A DNA stretch of 64,000 nt, taken from positions 1 to 64,000 of the forward strand of contig JAOTXU010000010.1 in NCBI GenBank assembly GCA_029862165.1, read 5' to 3'. A program made the translations under genes and the position numbers. Positions within the stretch are counted from its first letter, which is position 1, and each line of letters opens with the position of its first letter. Positions 32,830-42,077 of the stretch are shown here, piece by piece. The DNA is from Gammaproteobacteria bacterium. GTDB taxonomy: Bacteria > Pseudomonadota > Gammaproteobacteria > Steroidobacterales > JABDKV01. The notes beneath the pieces are model-generated. The model did no database searches, was not told the origin of the DNA, and worked only from the letters and a program-made list of their open reading frames with translations.

Positions 32830-33615
32830 ATGACCGACCGTGTACAAGTTCAAATTCACGACGGCATTGCCGACGTAAAACTGAGTCGTGCCGACAAGCA
32901 CAATGCGATCGATCGAGCCATGTTCGATGCCATCGCAGATGCGATTGCGCGGCTCGCAGACGACGAGACTGTGCGTGTTGTGATCCTGAGCGGCGAGGGC
33001 GCCAGTTTCTGTGCCGGCTTGGATGTCGCGAGTTTTGCCGCCGGTCCTGAGGCCATTGGTGAATTGCTCCAGCGTGACGATGACGGGCTTAACCTGGCCC
33101 AGCGTGTCTGTCTTGGCTGGCAACGGTTGCCCATACCGGTGATCGCGGCTGTGCACGGCAAAGCCTTTGGTGGCGGCCTGCAAATTGCATTGGGAGCCGA
33201 TATACGTCTGTTCGCACCGGATGCGCAATTGTCTGTTATGGAAATACGCTGGGGCATCATCCCCGACATGGGCATAACACGGACTTTGCGCAACCTTGTT
33301 TCGGTCGATGTGGCGAAGGAATTGAGTTTTACTGGCCGCATAATCGATGCTGGCGAAGCAGTACGCCTGGGGTTGGGTGCCGGTATTGCTGAGTCGCCAC
33401 ATGAGGCCGCAATGGATCTGGCGCGCGAGATTTGCGCGAAATCACCCGACGCTGTGCGTGCCGCCAAGAAACTGTTTAACGACGCCTGGTATCCTGATGA
33501 GCTGGGCGCGCTCGAACTTGAAACGGAATTACAAAGACAGTTGCTTTTTTCGCCGAATCAGATCGAGGCGGTGCAGGCTAATCTCGAAAAACGCGATCCG
33601 GTCTGGAAAGGCTGA
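32830..33615 (+). CDS. Enoyl-CoA hydratase/isomerase (crotonase) family protein
   Basis: This 261-residue protein has a typical crotonase fold: VQIHDGIADVKLSRADKHNAID, VVILSGEGASFCAGLDV (oxyanion-hole A-G-x-D), VPIPVIAAVHGKAFGGGLQIALGADIRLFAP (second oxyanion-hole), and MEIRWGIIPDMGITRTL. The catalytic glutamates normally found at positions equivalent to Glu144 and Glu164 are represented by the E in MEIRWG; the second place is not obvious. It probably hydrates or isomerises an acyl-CoA. GGGG before the ATG at about 32820 acts as ribosome-binding site. It is divergent from the phosphotransferase gene and may belong to the same acyl-CoA route. Confidence 0.9.
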   Translation: MTDRVQVQIHDGIADVKLSRADKHNAIDRAMFDAIADAIARLADDETVRVVILSGEGASFCAGLDVASFAAGPEAIGELLQRDDDGLNLAQRVCLGWQRLPIPVIAAVHGKAFGGGLQIALGADIRLFAPDAQLSVMEIRWGIIPDMGITRTLRNLVSVDVAKELSFTGRIIDAGEAVRLGLGAGIAESPHEAAMDLAREICAKSPDAVRAAKKLFNDAWYPDELGALELETELQRQLLFSPNQIEAVQANLEKRDPVWKG

Positions 33616-34050
33616 TCACGCACTGCCCATCCAGAGATTCAATACACTGCGTACTACCATCGTCCACAAAGCGATGGCGGCTGCCGCGTAAGTCAGAAAA
33701 CGCCAAATTACCTTATTGACAGTGCAGTGGATAAGGCTATGTACGGCTCTGAAGCCCAGGAACAGATAAGCACAGATCACGTGTGGCTCGTCGACCTGGC
33801 CCACGCTGTAAAGGTACAGGCACAGCGCGTAAAAAAGAACGGGCAGCTCAAAGAGGTTTTGCAGGTTGTTTGAGGGATTTTGCAATGCGTCGGGCGCGGC
33901 CGACATCGCGCTGGCGCGGGTTGCAAATGATTGCGGGTCGACCTGGTTCACGTGGAAAAAATGTAGCCGGCGGACATACATGTAGGTCCAGACGAGGAAA
34001 CTGAGAAACATTACGCCGAGAAACGGTACGAAAATGGCGGTCTGTGCCAT
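33616..34050 (-). CDS. MAPEG-family membrane protein
   Basis: About 144 residues are encoded from the ATG at 34050, supported by CAGGAG eight bases upstream; an ATG at 34077 would add nine residues. It has four hydrophobic segments and the MAPEG pattern: a first helix followed by RRLHFFHVNQVDPQSFATRAS, then NPSNNLQNLFELPVLFYALCLYLY (conserved N-x3-E-x2-P), and FLGFRAVHSLIHCTVNKVIWRF (conserved R-x3-H). MAPEG proteins are glutathione-related membrane enzymes or proteins of unknown role in bacteria; the R-x3-H and N-E-P motifs are seen here. It follows the NYN gene on the same strand and meets the crotonase gene tail to tail. Confidence 0.9.
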   Translation of the reverse strand: MAQTAIFVPFLGVMFLSFLVWTYMYVRRLHFFHVNQVDPQSFATRASAMSAAPDALQNPSNNLQNLFELPVLFYALCLYLYSVGQVDEPHVICAYLFLGFRAVHSLIHCTVNKVIWRFLTYAAAAIALWTMVVRSVLNLWMGSA

Positions 34051-34091
34051 GACAGGTACTCCTGTGGTCGCCCACATAGTCGGGCGGGAAA

Positions 34092-34844
34092 TTAGAGTGA
34101 ACGAACGGTGTAGTTGCCTCGGCGCTCGTCGTAATCCAACTCCAGTAGTTTGTGACTCGCGCCATCTTCTAGAAGGTCGTTGAATGTGCGGTAGCCGTAA
34201 TAGGTCTCATTGAAGCCGGGGTGCACACGCCGCAGAGCCTGTTTGATCTGCGAACCCCAGACCGGATCGTAGTCGACCTCAAGTGATTGCACCGTCTCGG
34301 CAACCAATTCCAGCGCATCCGACTTTTTGTCTTTTTTTGTGGTGGATTTCTTTTTGCTAGCCTTCTTCTTTCTTTGCGCATGACGGGCTAAATCGTCGTA
34401 GTAGATGAATTCATCACAGTTAGCGATCAACAGATCCGACGTAGAACTTTTGACACCGCAACCAATAACGCGTCTGTGGTTTTCTTTTAGTTTTGAGACC
34501 AGGGGCGAGAAATCGCTGTCGCCGGAAACCAGAGCAAAAGTATCGATATGATCTTTCGAGTAGCAAAGATCTATTGCATCTACCACCATTCGTATGTCGG
34601 CACTGTTCTTGCCACTTACTTTGCTGCGAGGTATATCCATCAGTTCAATACCGTGGGTGTGCATTTCGCGCTCTTCGCCGCGGTAGCTGCTCCAGTCGCA
34701 ATAGGCTCGTTTGTAGACTACCCGGCCTTTTTCAAGCAGACGTTTCATGATCAGATCAATTCTGAACTTGGCTTTCATATCGCGAACGCCAAGCGCAAGA
34801 TTCTCGTAATCAATAAAAACGGCGATCAGCGCCTCATCAGCCAT
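34092..34844 (-). CDS. NYN-domain (LabA/DUF88-type) predicted RNase with OST-HTH/LOTUS domain
   Basis: This 250-residue protein has an N-terminal NYN domain (about 3-150) with the acidic PIN-type active site: Asp12 in AVFIDYENL, Asp94 and neighbours in NSADIRMVVDAIDL, and SGDSDFSPLV. A Lys/Ser-rich linker follows (about 155-172), then a C-terminal OST-HTH/LOTUS winged helix (about 185-248, VWGSQIKQALRRVHPGFNETYYGYRTFNDLLE), an RNA- or G-quadruplex-binding domain. The combination suggests a single-strand RNA nuclease in RNA quality control. It lies about 40 bp downstream of the GDH gene on the same strand, which may be only read-through. Confidence 0.9.
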   Translation of the reverse strand: MADEALIAVFIDYENLALGVRDMKAKFRIDLIMKRLLEKGRVVYKRAYCDWSSYRGEEREMHTHGIELMDIPRSKVSGKNSADIRMVVDAIDLCYSKDHIDTFALVSGDSDFSPLVSKLKENHRRVIGCGVKSSTSDLLIANCDEFIYYDDLARHAQRKKKASKKKSTTKKDKKSDALELVAETVQSLEVDYDPVWGSQIKQALRRVHPGFNETYYGYRTFNDLLEDGASHKLLELDYDERRGNYTVRSL

Positions 34845-34882
34845 GTTTTTTTCTCCGTGTTCCGGCCTGTCCTAATATCGGG

Positions 34883-37800
34883 TTAACCGGTGTGTGTCAG
34901 TTTGCGTATTTCCTGGATCGCGACTGACAATGTCGCAAAGTCCGGGTTTCCGCCCAATTTCATGTCGTTCAAGGTGGCTTGTGTATGTTGTATCTTGCTC
35001 ACGTGTTGCTCAAGCCAGCTACTGACGGCCTCGCCCGGCGTCGTTGACTGCGTATTTTCAATAATTTCGGCCGTAAGATTGCGATTTAGCTCATAAAGAT
35101 TGTCGCGCAATGAATGACGCGCCATCGCCTGCCAGCGACCGTCTACCTGTAGGTGTTCGATTTGCTCCCGCAACCAGTCAATCTTCAGCCCTGCCGCCAG
35201 ACGGAAATAGACCGAGGCCACCTTGGTCACATCGGTTTCAGTACGCTGCGCAACGTCGACGATGTCCAATCCGGAATACAGTGGCGGCAGACCCGCCATG
35301 CGGCCAGCCAATTGAGGTGGCATGCCGATTTCCGTATAGGCTTGTAGGGAATCCTGGAAACCGCGGAGATCCGGATTCACGAGGAGCGACGAGAGTTGCT
35401 CACGCATGATCAATATTCCCGGCTGGAACTTATCTACCGCAATCGAAATATTCAGTCCTTCGGGCATTTTGTCGAGTAGCCATAGTGTGGCGCGTCTTAA
35501 CAGCCGCGCAGACTGAATCATCATTGCGTATTGCGCCGCAGCGGGAATTTCGTTATCAAGCGATTCGATGTCGTTCCAGACGGTCCGCATGTCGAAGGAT
35601 TCACGTGCGATCGTGTAGGCGCGCGCGAGCGTGCCGGCGTCCACTCCGGACTCTTCCATGGTTCTGTTGGTAAAAGCCGGCCCCATGCGATTGATAATGC
35701 TGTTTGTAATCTGCGTGCCGATGATTTCATCACGCAATCGGTGTTGACTCATCAGCTCGCTGAAGTGTTCACGCATGAGACCGGGAAAATAACGCGACAG
35801 CTCGGCGGCGAGATAGGGGTCGGCAGCGATATCTGAATCACAGAGCCGTCCATAGAAATTGATTTTTGAATACGACAATATCGTCGACAGTTCCGGTCGT
35901 GTGAATCCCAGTCCCATCTTGCGGCGTTCGCGGATACTTTCTTCATCGGGCAGGAACTCGATTGCACGATCCAGCTCGCCTCGGTCCTCAAGGTTCTTGA
36001 GTAGATGTGCATATTCGTTGAGACGTTCGGACGCCGCCGATTCAACTACGCTGATCGCCTGGTTCTGCAAATAGTTGTTGCGCAAGACCAGCTGCTCAAC
36101 TTCGTCTGTCATCTGTGAAAGACATTCAGCACGGCGCTCATCGCTCAGATTCTGATTCTGCTGGGCTAAATTCAGCAAGATCTTGATATTCACTTCATGG
36201 TCGGAGCAGTCAACGCCGGCCGAATTGTCGATAAAGTCTGTGTTCAATCGTCCGCCGGCCAGTGCGAATTCGATGCGTCCCAATTGGGTTAAGCCCAGAT
36301 TGCCGCCTTCACCGACAACCTTGCAGCGCAGTTCGGCGCCGTTGACGCGCACGTTGTCGTTGGCGCGATCCCCCACGTCGGCGTGAGACTCGGATCGCGC
36401 CTTGACATACGTACCAATGCCGCCGTTCCAAAGTAGATCGACCGGGCTGCGCAAGATAGCGTGAATCAGCTCATGTGGCGTAAGCCGCGTCTGGTCGATG
36501 GCGAGCATCGCGCGAACCTGCGGGCTGATATCAATGTACTTGTCGTGCCGGGACCAGATCCCACCACCTTCCGAAATCAGACTGGTGTCATAGTCGTTCC
36601 AGCTGGACCGCGGTAGCTCAAACAAGCGCTGCCGTTCGCGGTAACTGACCGTGATATCGGGGCTGGGATCCAGAAAGATGTGCCTATGATTAAATGCAGC
36701 CTGCAGCTGGATGCAATGCGATAGCAGCATGCCGTTACCAAACACATCGCCACCCATGTCACCGATGCCGGCAACGGTAAACGGCTGTGTTTGCACGTCG
36801 TGTCCGATTTCGCGGAAGTGTCGCTTGACAGCTTCCCACGCGCCCTTGGCGGTAATGCCCATACCCTTATGGTCGTAACCGACCGACCCGCCAGATGCAA
36901 AGGCGTCCCCGAGCCAAAAGCCATAGGAAATAGCCAGCTCGTTTGCGATATCAGAGAACGTCGCCGTGCCCTTGTCTGCAGCGACCACCAGGTAGGGATC
37001 GTCGCCGTCGTAACGTATGATTTGCTGCGGCACAATTGCGTTGCCCTCGACATAGTTGTCGGTGATGTCGAGCAAGCCGCGCAGAAAGTCCTTGTATGCG
37101 CTGATGACGCGCTGATTAACTTCTTCAGGCGTACCGCTTGGTGCCGGCTTGAGCACGAATCCGCCCTTGGCACCGGTCGGTACGATCAAAGTGTTCTTGA
37201 CCGTTTGTGCCTTCATGAGGCCGAGTATTTCAGTGCGAAAGTCTTCCCGACGATCAGACCATCGTAGACCGCCACGCGCGACCATCCCACCTCGCAGATG
37301 CACACCTTCGACCCACGGTGCATACACAAATATTTCATATAGTGGGCGGGGCTTCGGTAGCTCGGGAATCTTGGTCGAATCAAATTTGAATGAGATGTAG
37401 CCCTTGGGTTGCCCGTTCTCATCAACTTGAAAATAGTTGGTGCGCAGGGTTGCGCGTATTACAGTCAGGTATGAACGCAGGATGCGGTCGCCATCCAGTG
37501 TTTGCACTTTGTCCAGCAAATGGTCCAGTGCCTGAGCTGCATTAAGTGTTCGACGCTGACGGGTCCGGGCGCCACAGTTAGGATTAAACCGTCCTTCGAA
37601 AGCCTTAACGAGTTGCAATGCGATCGCGGAATGTTGGCACAGAATCTCTTCTATGTACGATTGGCTGAACGGAATGCCTGTTTGCAGCAGGAACTTGCAA
37701 ATGGCGCGTAATAGCGTGGTTTGCCTGCATGTTAATCGTTCCAGCAGGACCAATCGATTAAAGCTGTCATTTTCAGCCTGGCCCCGCCAGACTTTCGAAA

Positions 37801-39748
37801 AACTCTCCTGGAAAATTGCAGTGATTTTCTTCGGATCGAGAGTGAACGATTCGTAGAACTCCATCGCGAAGTCCTGCATCCAGATCTTGTTCTGTCCGCT
37901 GTTTATGCGGTATGGACTTTCGCTGATTACACGAAGCCCCATGTTTTCCAGCATAGGCAGTGCGTCGGAAAGTGGAATCGGCTCGTTGCGGCGAAATAGC
38001 TTTAGCTCCAGCGAATTGTCCGGCGCATTCTTGGGTCTGTAGAGACTAATCTGCAAGGCATCATCCGATGCGGCCAGGTTGATTATCGACTCGATGTCAT
38101 ACGATGCGGCACGAGGCGAAATATTTTCCTGGTAGGACACAGGGAAGGCCTCGACTAGCCTGCGGTAGCGTTTCAGTCCTTCCTCGTCGCCAAAACGAGT
38201 CACCATCACGTCGCGTAATCGATCCTGCCAGGTCCGCACAACTTCGACGATTCTGCGTTCAATGGTTCGAACCTCGGCAGTCGGCTTGCTCTCTGGCGAC
38301 GTTCTGACAATGAAGTGAATACGTGCGAGGTTCGATTCTGATAAGAATGCAGTTGATTCGACGGACGACCCACCGAAACCGCTTTGCAACAGTACCTGGA
38401 TGTTTTCACGCACCATTGTGTTGTATTTGTCCCTCGGTACGAATACAAGGCACGAAACAAACCGTTGAAACGCGTCGCGTCGCACGAATAGCTTGACTCG
38501 CTGACGCTCCTGCAAGCTCAGTATCCCGCGACTGATTCGCGACAAGTCGTCAATACCGGCTTGAAAAAGTTCGTCTCGCGGGAAATTTTCCAGGATGTGC
38601 ATCAACGCCTTACCCGCATGACTATTTGGGCGCAAATCGGAACGCGCGAGCACCTGTGTCAGTTTGTGGCGCAAAATCGGAATGTCGCGCGGGCTGCGGC
38701 TGTAGGCGCCGGACGTGAACAGGCCAAGAAAGCGTTTTTCGCCGTTCACTCGTCCACGGCTGTCAAAAGTTTTGACACCAACGTAATCCAGGTACGTCTG
38801 ACGATGCACCGTGGCCAACGAGTTTGCTTTGGTAATGATCAGTAGATCGTCAGAATTTGCCATGCGCTGAATCGCGCGCACCAGGTTTGGGCGCGACTGA
38901 CGCTCGCGGGTGGACGTACTCGTGCGCAATATACCCAGACCCGATTCCGGTATTGACTTTAGTACGTTCTCGCGGCCTTCGCGGACGAGTCTGTATTCGC
39001 GATATCCGAGAAAAGTGAAGTTGTCGTCTGCCATCCATTTCATCATCGCGACACTCTCGGCAACTACGGATGGCTCGAGTGGCACGTCTTGTTCAAGCGT
39101 TTCTTGCTTGATCGCGATAAGCTGTGAATGCATTGCATGCCAGTCGCTGGTAGCGGCACGCACATCTTTCATGGACTCCTGAAGAACACCGGTAACAGCA
39201 TCCAGGATTTCGGGGTCGGTTTCCCGGTCCACTTCGACCTGCACAAAAGATTCCGACAACGGATCATTTTCCCTATCGGCTGCCAGCAAGTGGTCCTTGT
39301 CCCGCCAGAGTTTCATAACCGGATGTATCGTTACGTGTATTGTTAGTTTTTGTCGGTTCAAAACCAGCGCTACTGAATCGACGATAAAAGGCATATCGTC
39401 ATTAACAATCTGAATAATGGTGTGTCTGGACTCAAAGCCATCACGTTCAACTGTTGGATTGAACGCCCGCACCAGCACCTCGCCGGGTTTGCGATGATTT
39501 CCAAAATTCATGTGCGACAACGCCATACCGGCGAGATCAGCGGGTTTGCGATCGCGTAAATCTTCAGCTGCTACATCGGCAAAGTAGTTGCGGATAAAGT
39601 CTCCCGGATCGACCGTTCTGTTATCCGTTGGTAATTTGGCTGCGGCGGCAACGATTTTGTTGATCTGCCGTTCCCTGGCATCTGTAATTCGGCGCATGAA
39701 ACCTGATGGTTTCGATGTGTTCCGGCTATCAGCTGGAGAGCTGCTCAT
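34883..39748 (-). CDS. gdhB: NAD-specific glutamate dehydrogenase, large 180-kDa type
   Basis: From the ATG at 39748 the protein has 1621 residues, the usual length; the ATG at 39859 would add 37 residues of poor composition. It interconverts glutamate and 2-oxoglutarate with ammonium, mostly in the breakdown direction. The N-terminal about 700 residues are the long regulatory region with ACT-like parts. The catalytic region (about 780-1240) shows GGLRWSDRREDFRTEILGLMKAQTVKNTLIVPTGAKGGF (substrate lysines), YVEGNAIVPQQIIRYDGDDPYLVVAADKGTATFSDIAN, and a Rossmann segment with GDMGGDVFGNGMLLS. The C-terminal about 400 residues are the helical domain typical of the class. It sits next to the branched-chain oxoacid dehydrogenase operon, in line with use of amino acids as carbon and nitrogen sources. 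Confidence 0.95.
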   Translation of the reverse strand: MSSSPADSRNTSKPSGFMRRITDARERQINKIVAAAAKLPTDNRTVDPGDFIRNYFADVAAEDLRDRKPADLAGMALSHMNFGNHRKPGEVLVRAFNPTVERDGFESRHTIIQIVNDDMPFIVDSVALVLNRQKLTIHVTIHPVMKLWRDKDHLLAADRENDPLSESFVQVEVDRETDPEILDAVTGVLQESMKDVRAATSDWHAMHSQLIAIKQETLEQDVPLEPSVVAESVAMMKWMADDNFTFLGYREYRLVREGRENVLKSIPESGLGILRTSTSTRERQSRPNLVRAIQRMANSDDLLIITKANSLATVHRQTYLDYVGVKTFDSRGRVNGEKRFLGLFTSGAYSRSPRDIPILRHKLTQVLARSDLRPNSHAGKALMHILENFPRDELFQAGIDDLSRISRGILSLQERQRVKLFVRRDAFQRFVSCLVFVPRDKYNTMVRENIQVLLQSGFGGSSVESTAFLSESNLARIHFIVRTSPESKPTAEVRTIERRIVEVVRTWQDRLRDVMVTRFGDEEGLKRYRRLVEAFPVSYQENISPRAASYDIESIINLAASDDALQISLYRPKNAPDNSLELKLFRRNEPIPLSDALPMLENMGLRVISESPYRINSGQNKIWMQDFAMEFYESFTLDPKKITAIFQESFSKVWRGQAENDSFNRLVLLERLTCRQTTLLRAICKFLLQTGIPFSQSYIEEILCQHSAIALQLVKAFEGRFNPNCGARTRQRRTLNAAQALDHLLDKVQTLDGDRILRSYLTVIRATLRTNYFQVDENGQPKGYISFKFDSTKIPELPKPRPLYEIFVYAPWVEGVHLRGGMVARGGLRWSDRREDFRTEILGLMKAQTVKNTLIVPTGAKGGFVLKPAPSGTPEEVNQRVISAYKDFLRGLLDITDNYVEGNAIVPQQIIRYDGDDPYLVVAADKGTATFSDIANELAISYGFWLGDAFASGGSVGYDHKGMGITAKGAWEAVKRHFREIGHDVQTQPFTVAGIGDMGGDVFGNGMLLSHCIQLQAAFNHRHIFLDPSPDITVSYRERQRLFELPRSSWNDYDTSLISEGGGIWSRHDKYIDISPQVRAMLAIDQTRLTPHELIHAILRSPVDLLWNGGIGTYVKARSESHADVGDRANDNVRVNGAELRCKVVGEGGNLGLTQLGRIEFALAGGRLNTDFIDNSAGVDCSDHEVNIKILLNLAQQNQNLSDERRAECLSQMTDEVEQLVLRNNYLQNQAISVVESAASERLNEYAHLLKNLEDRGELDRAIEFLPDEESIRERRKMGLGFTRPELSTILSYSKINFYGRLCDSDIAADPYLAAELSRYFPGLMREHFSELMSQHRLRDEIIGTQITNSIINRMGPAFTNRTMEESGVDAGTLARAYTIARESFDMRTVWNDIESLDNEIPAAAQYAMMIQSARLLRRATLWLLDKMPEGLNISIAVDKFQPGILIMREQLSSLLVNPDLRGFQDSLQAYTEIGMPPQLAGRMAGLPPLYSGLDIVDVAQRTETDVTKVASVYFRLAAGLKIDWLREQIEHLQVDGRWQAMARHSLRDNLYELNRNLTAEIIENTQSTTPGEAVSSWLEQHVSKIQHTQATLNDMKLGGNPDFATLSVAIQEIRKLTHTG

Positions 39749-39890
39749 CTGGCCGCCTTGCTGTGATTGAGACTCCGCAGGCGCAGTATAGCCAAAGCGG
39801 CGAAAATGCTCTCTTTTGGTGACCGGAAATGTGACGGAATACCGCGGGGACCCCGGCATGAGCGGGAAACGCGTTTTTTGTTGGGCCGGT

Positions 39891-41087
39891 CTAGTTGGGT
39901 TTGGCCAGATCGTCGATCATTGCAGCAAGAAAACGGCAAGCCTCGCCGCCGGTGATGCAGCGGTGATCGAAAGTGAGCGATAGCGGAATCCGCCGATGTA
40001 CCTCGATTCCACCCATTACGGCCACGACGTCGTGCCGTATGCCACCGGTACCCATAATCGCCACCATCGGTGGAACGATAACCGGCGTGGCATAACGGCC
40101 GGCCATCATGCCGAAATTGGACAGTGTGATCGTTGGATTCTTCATGTCCGCCGGAGACACCGTGCGGTTGCGGGTCGCTACCTTTATCAGGTCCACGGCC
40201 GCGCGTAGTTGCCTGTTGTCCTGACGGCCGATGTCGCGTAGTACAGGGACAATCAGGCCATCTGGCGTGTCCACTGCCATCGCCAGATCGATTTGTTCAT
40301 GTAGCGTGCGGCTCCCTGCCGCGTCGTCGTACCAGGCGTTTAGGCCCGGCTCAGCGTGGCAGCCGGCCACCACGCCGCGTAGCACCCGTATCGTAATGTC
40401 CTGACCGGACGCCCAGTCGTGGATATCGGCATCGTCAAATAGCGTACAGGCTGCAACCTGGTCACGTGATGAACTCATGCTTTGTGACATCGCACGTCTG
40501 GGGCCACGGAGACGTTCGGCCTGGCCAAATTCGATATCAGTACGGGGTGCAGGTGGGGGCATCGCGGGGCCTATCACCGTACTCGATTGAGCATAGGCCC
40601 TGACGTCGGCCGCGGTGATCTGGCCGTTCTTGCCGCTTGCCGTAATCTCGGTCAGATCGACGTGCATTTTTTTCGCCAGCGCACGCACCGCAGGCGCTGC
40701 CTTCACCCGGCTTCTTTTTCTGCGCCGCCGGCCACCGACGATCGCCTTTTCCACCAGCATTTCATTACTGGTCGGCATGTTGCCGACAACTGTGCCGCTG
40801 TCGCCGGATTCTTCTGCGACATGTGCGGCCACAGCGGTTTGCTCTGCGACATCACCGTCGGTGAAATCGACCAGGGGGTGACCGGTTTGCACGATATCGC
40901 CTTCGCCGGCGTGCAATCGCGAGACGACGCCGGATTGTGGTGCGGGCACTTCAACCACGGCTTTGGCGGTCTCCACCGAAACCAACGGCTGATCCACCAC
41001 TATGTTCTGGCCTTCTTTAACGTGCCAGGTGACGATCTCGGCTTCCGGCAGTCCCTCACCCAGGTCAGGTAGATTGAAAGTACTCAT
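39891..41087 (-). CDS. bkdB: Branched-chain 2-oxoacid dehydrogenase E2 (dihydrolipoyl acyltransferase)
   Basis: This 398-residue E2 has one lipoyl domain (1-77, lipoyl Lys42 in VETAKAVVEVPAP), a peripheral-subunit binding domain (about 130-165: VRALAKKMHVDLTEITASGKNGQITAADV), and a catalytic domain (about 190-398). The catalytic motif is FDHRCITGGEACRFL, with Thr-Gly instead of the usual Asp-Gly after HRxx. I recall this variant from other gammaproteobacterial E2 proteins, so it need not be inactive. It transfers the acyl group from E1 to CoA. GAGG (about 41095) gives a good ribosome-binding site. E3 (lpd) is not encoded here and must be elsewhere. Confidence 0.9.
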   Translation of the reverse strand: MSTFNLPDLGEGLPEAEIVTWHVKEGQNIVVDQPLVSVETAKAVVEVPAPQSGVVSRLHAGEGDIVQTGHPLVDFTDGDVAEQTAVAAHVAEESGDSGTVVGNMPTSNEMLVEKAIVGGRRRRKRSRVKAAPAVRALAKKMHVDLTEITASGKNGQITAADVRAYAQSSTVIGPAMPPPAPRTDIEFGQAERLRGPRRAMSQSMSSSRDQVAACTLFDDADIHDWASGQDITIRVLRGVVAGCHAEPGLNAWYDDAAGSRTLHEQIDLAMAVDTPDGLIVPVLRDIGRQDNRQLRAAVDLIKVATRNRTVSPADMKNPTITLSNFGMMAGRYATPVIVPPMVAIMGTGGIRHDVVAVMGGIEVHRRIPLSLTFDHRCITGGEACRFLAAMIDDLAKPN

Positions 41088-41099
41088 GCAATGTCCTCG

Positions 41100-42077
41100 T
41101 CACTCCTCAAGTGTGACTTTTACAGCGTCTTTGATACGCGCGACGCTGGGCAGATATTCCATTTCGAGCCGGAACAAGGGCATTACCGTGTCATAGCCGG
41201 TAACACGCTGGATCGGCGCCTCAAGATCGTAGAGTGCCTGCTCGGCCACCTGGGCCGCAATTTCCGCGCCGACACCGCAGGTTCTGGCCGCTTCATGCAC
41301 GATGACCAGCCGCCCGGTTTTCTCGACTGACTCCAGGATCGTTTCGATATCGAGCGGACTAATTGTTGCCAAGTCAATGACCTCGCAATTGATCCCGTCG
41401 CTTTCAAGTTCGCTGGCTGCCTTGAGTGTTTCGTGGGTCATGGCACCCCAGGTCACGACAGTTACGTCGTCACCTTCACGCAGTATGTAACAGACATCCA
41501 GCGGCAGGGCGACGCCGTCATCCTCGACCTCCTGTTTGACCAATCTGTAAATGCGTTTTGGTTCGAGAAAAACCACCGGATCAGGGTCACGTATTGCCGC
41601 CAACAACAAACCATATGCTCGTGCAGGCGAGGAGGGTATGACAACCCTGACGCCGGGAATGTGCGCGAACAGGGCTTCGGTACTTTCGGAATGGTGTTCC
41701 GGAGCATGGATGCCACCGCCATAGGGCGCACGCAATACCATGGGACAACTCAGTCTCCCGCGAGTGCGATGTCGCAAGCGGCCAGCATGACTGATCATTT
41801 GGTCGACTGCCGGGTAAATAAAACCCATGAACTGCATTTCCGCCACCGGCCGCATGCCTTGCGCCGCCATACCTACCGACATGCCGGCGATCATGCCTTC
41901 GGCTAACGGCGTATCCATGACGCGTTCCTTGCCAAAGCGCTGCTGCAATCCTGCAGTCGCACGAAATACGCCACCATTGACACCAACGTCTTCGCCCAGA
42001 ACAACCACGCTTTCGTCGTGACTGAGTTCGTGCGCCAATGCCATGGTGACGCCTTCAATTAGTGCAATTCCCGGCAT
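41100..42077 (-). CDS. bkdA2: Branched-chain 2-oxoacid dehydrogenase E1 beta subunit
   Basis: This 325-residue protein belongs to the transketolase-like beta subunit family: ALAHELSHDESVVVLGEDVGVNGGVFRATAGLQQRFG, RVMDTPLAEGMIAGMSVGMAAQGMRPVAEMQFMGFIYPAVDQM, then PSSPARAYGLLLAAIRDPDPVVFLEPKRIYR, and the C-terminal transketolase domain VIHEAARTCGVGAEIAAQV. Together with E1 alpha it decarboxylates the 2-oxoacids from leucine, isoleucine and valine. The ATG at 42077 shares its first base with the alpha subunit's TAA (TAATG), so the two subunits are translationally coupled, as expected for an alpha2beta2 enzyme. The E2 gene follows 12 bp later. Confidence 0.94.
   Translation of the reverse strand: MPGIALIEGVTMALAHELSHDESVVVLGEDVGVNGGVFRATAGLQQRFGKERVMDTPLAEGMIAGMSVGMAAQGMRPVAEMQFMGFIYPAVDQMISHAGRLRHRTRGRLSCPMVLRAPYGGGIHAPEHHSESTEALFAHIPGVRVVIPSSPARAYGLLLAAIRDPDPVVFLEPKRIYRLVKQEVEDDGVALPLDVCYILREGDDVTVVTWGAMTHETLKAASELESDGINCEVIDLATISPLDIETILESVEKTGRLVIVHEAARTCGVGAEIAAQVAEQALYDLEAPIQRVTGYDTVMPLFRLEMEYLPSVARIKDAVKVTLEE

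Noticed and set aside
39749..39859. N-terminal extension of the large glutamate dehydrogenase
   Set aside because: The extra 37 residues give a length above the family norm and are poorly composed; the ATG at 39748 gives 1621 residues, which fits.
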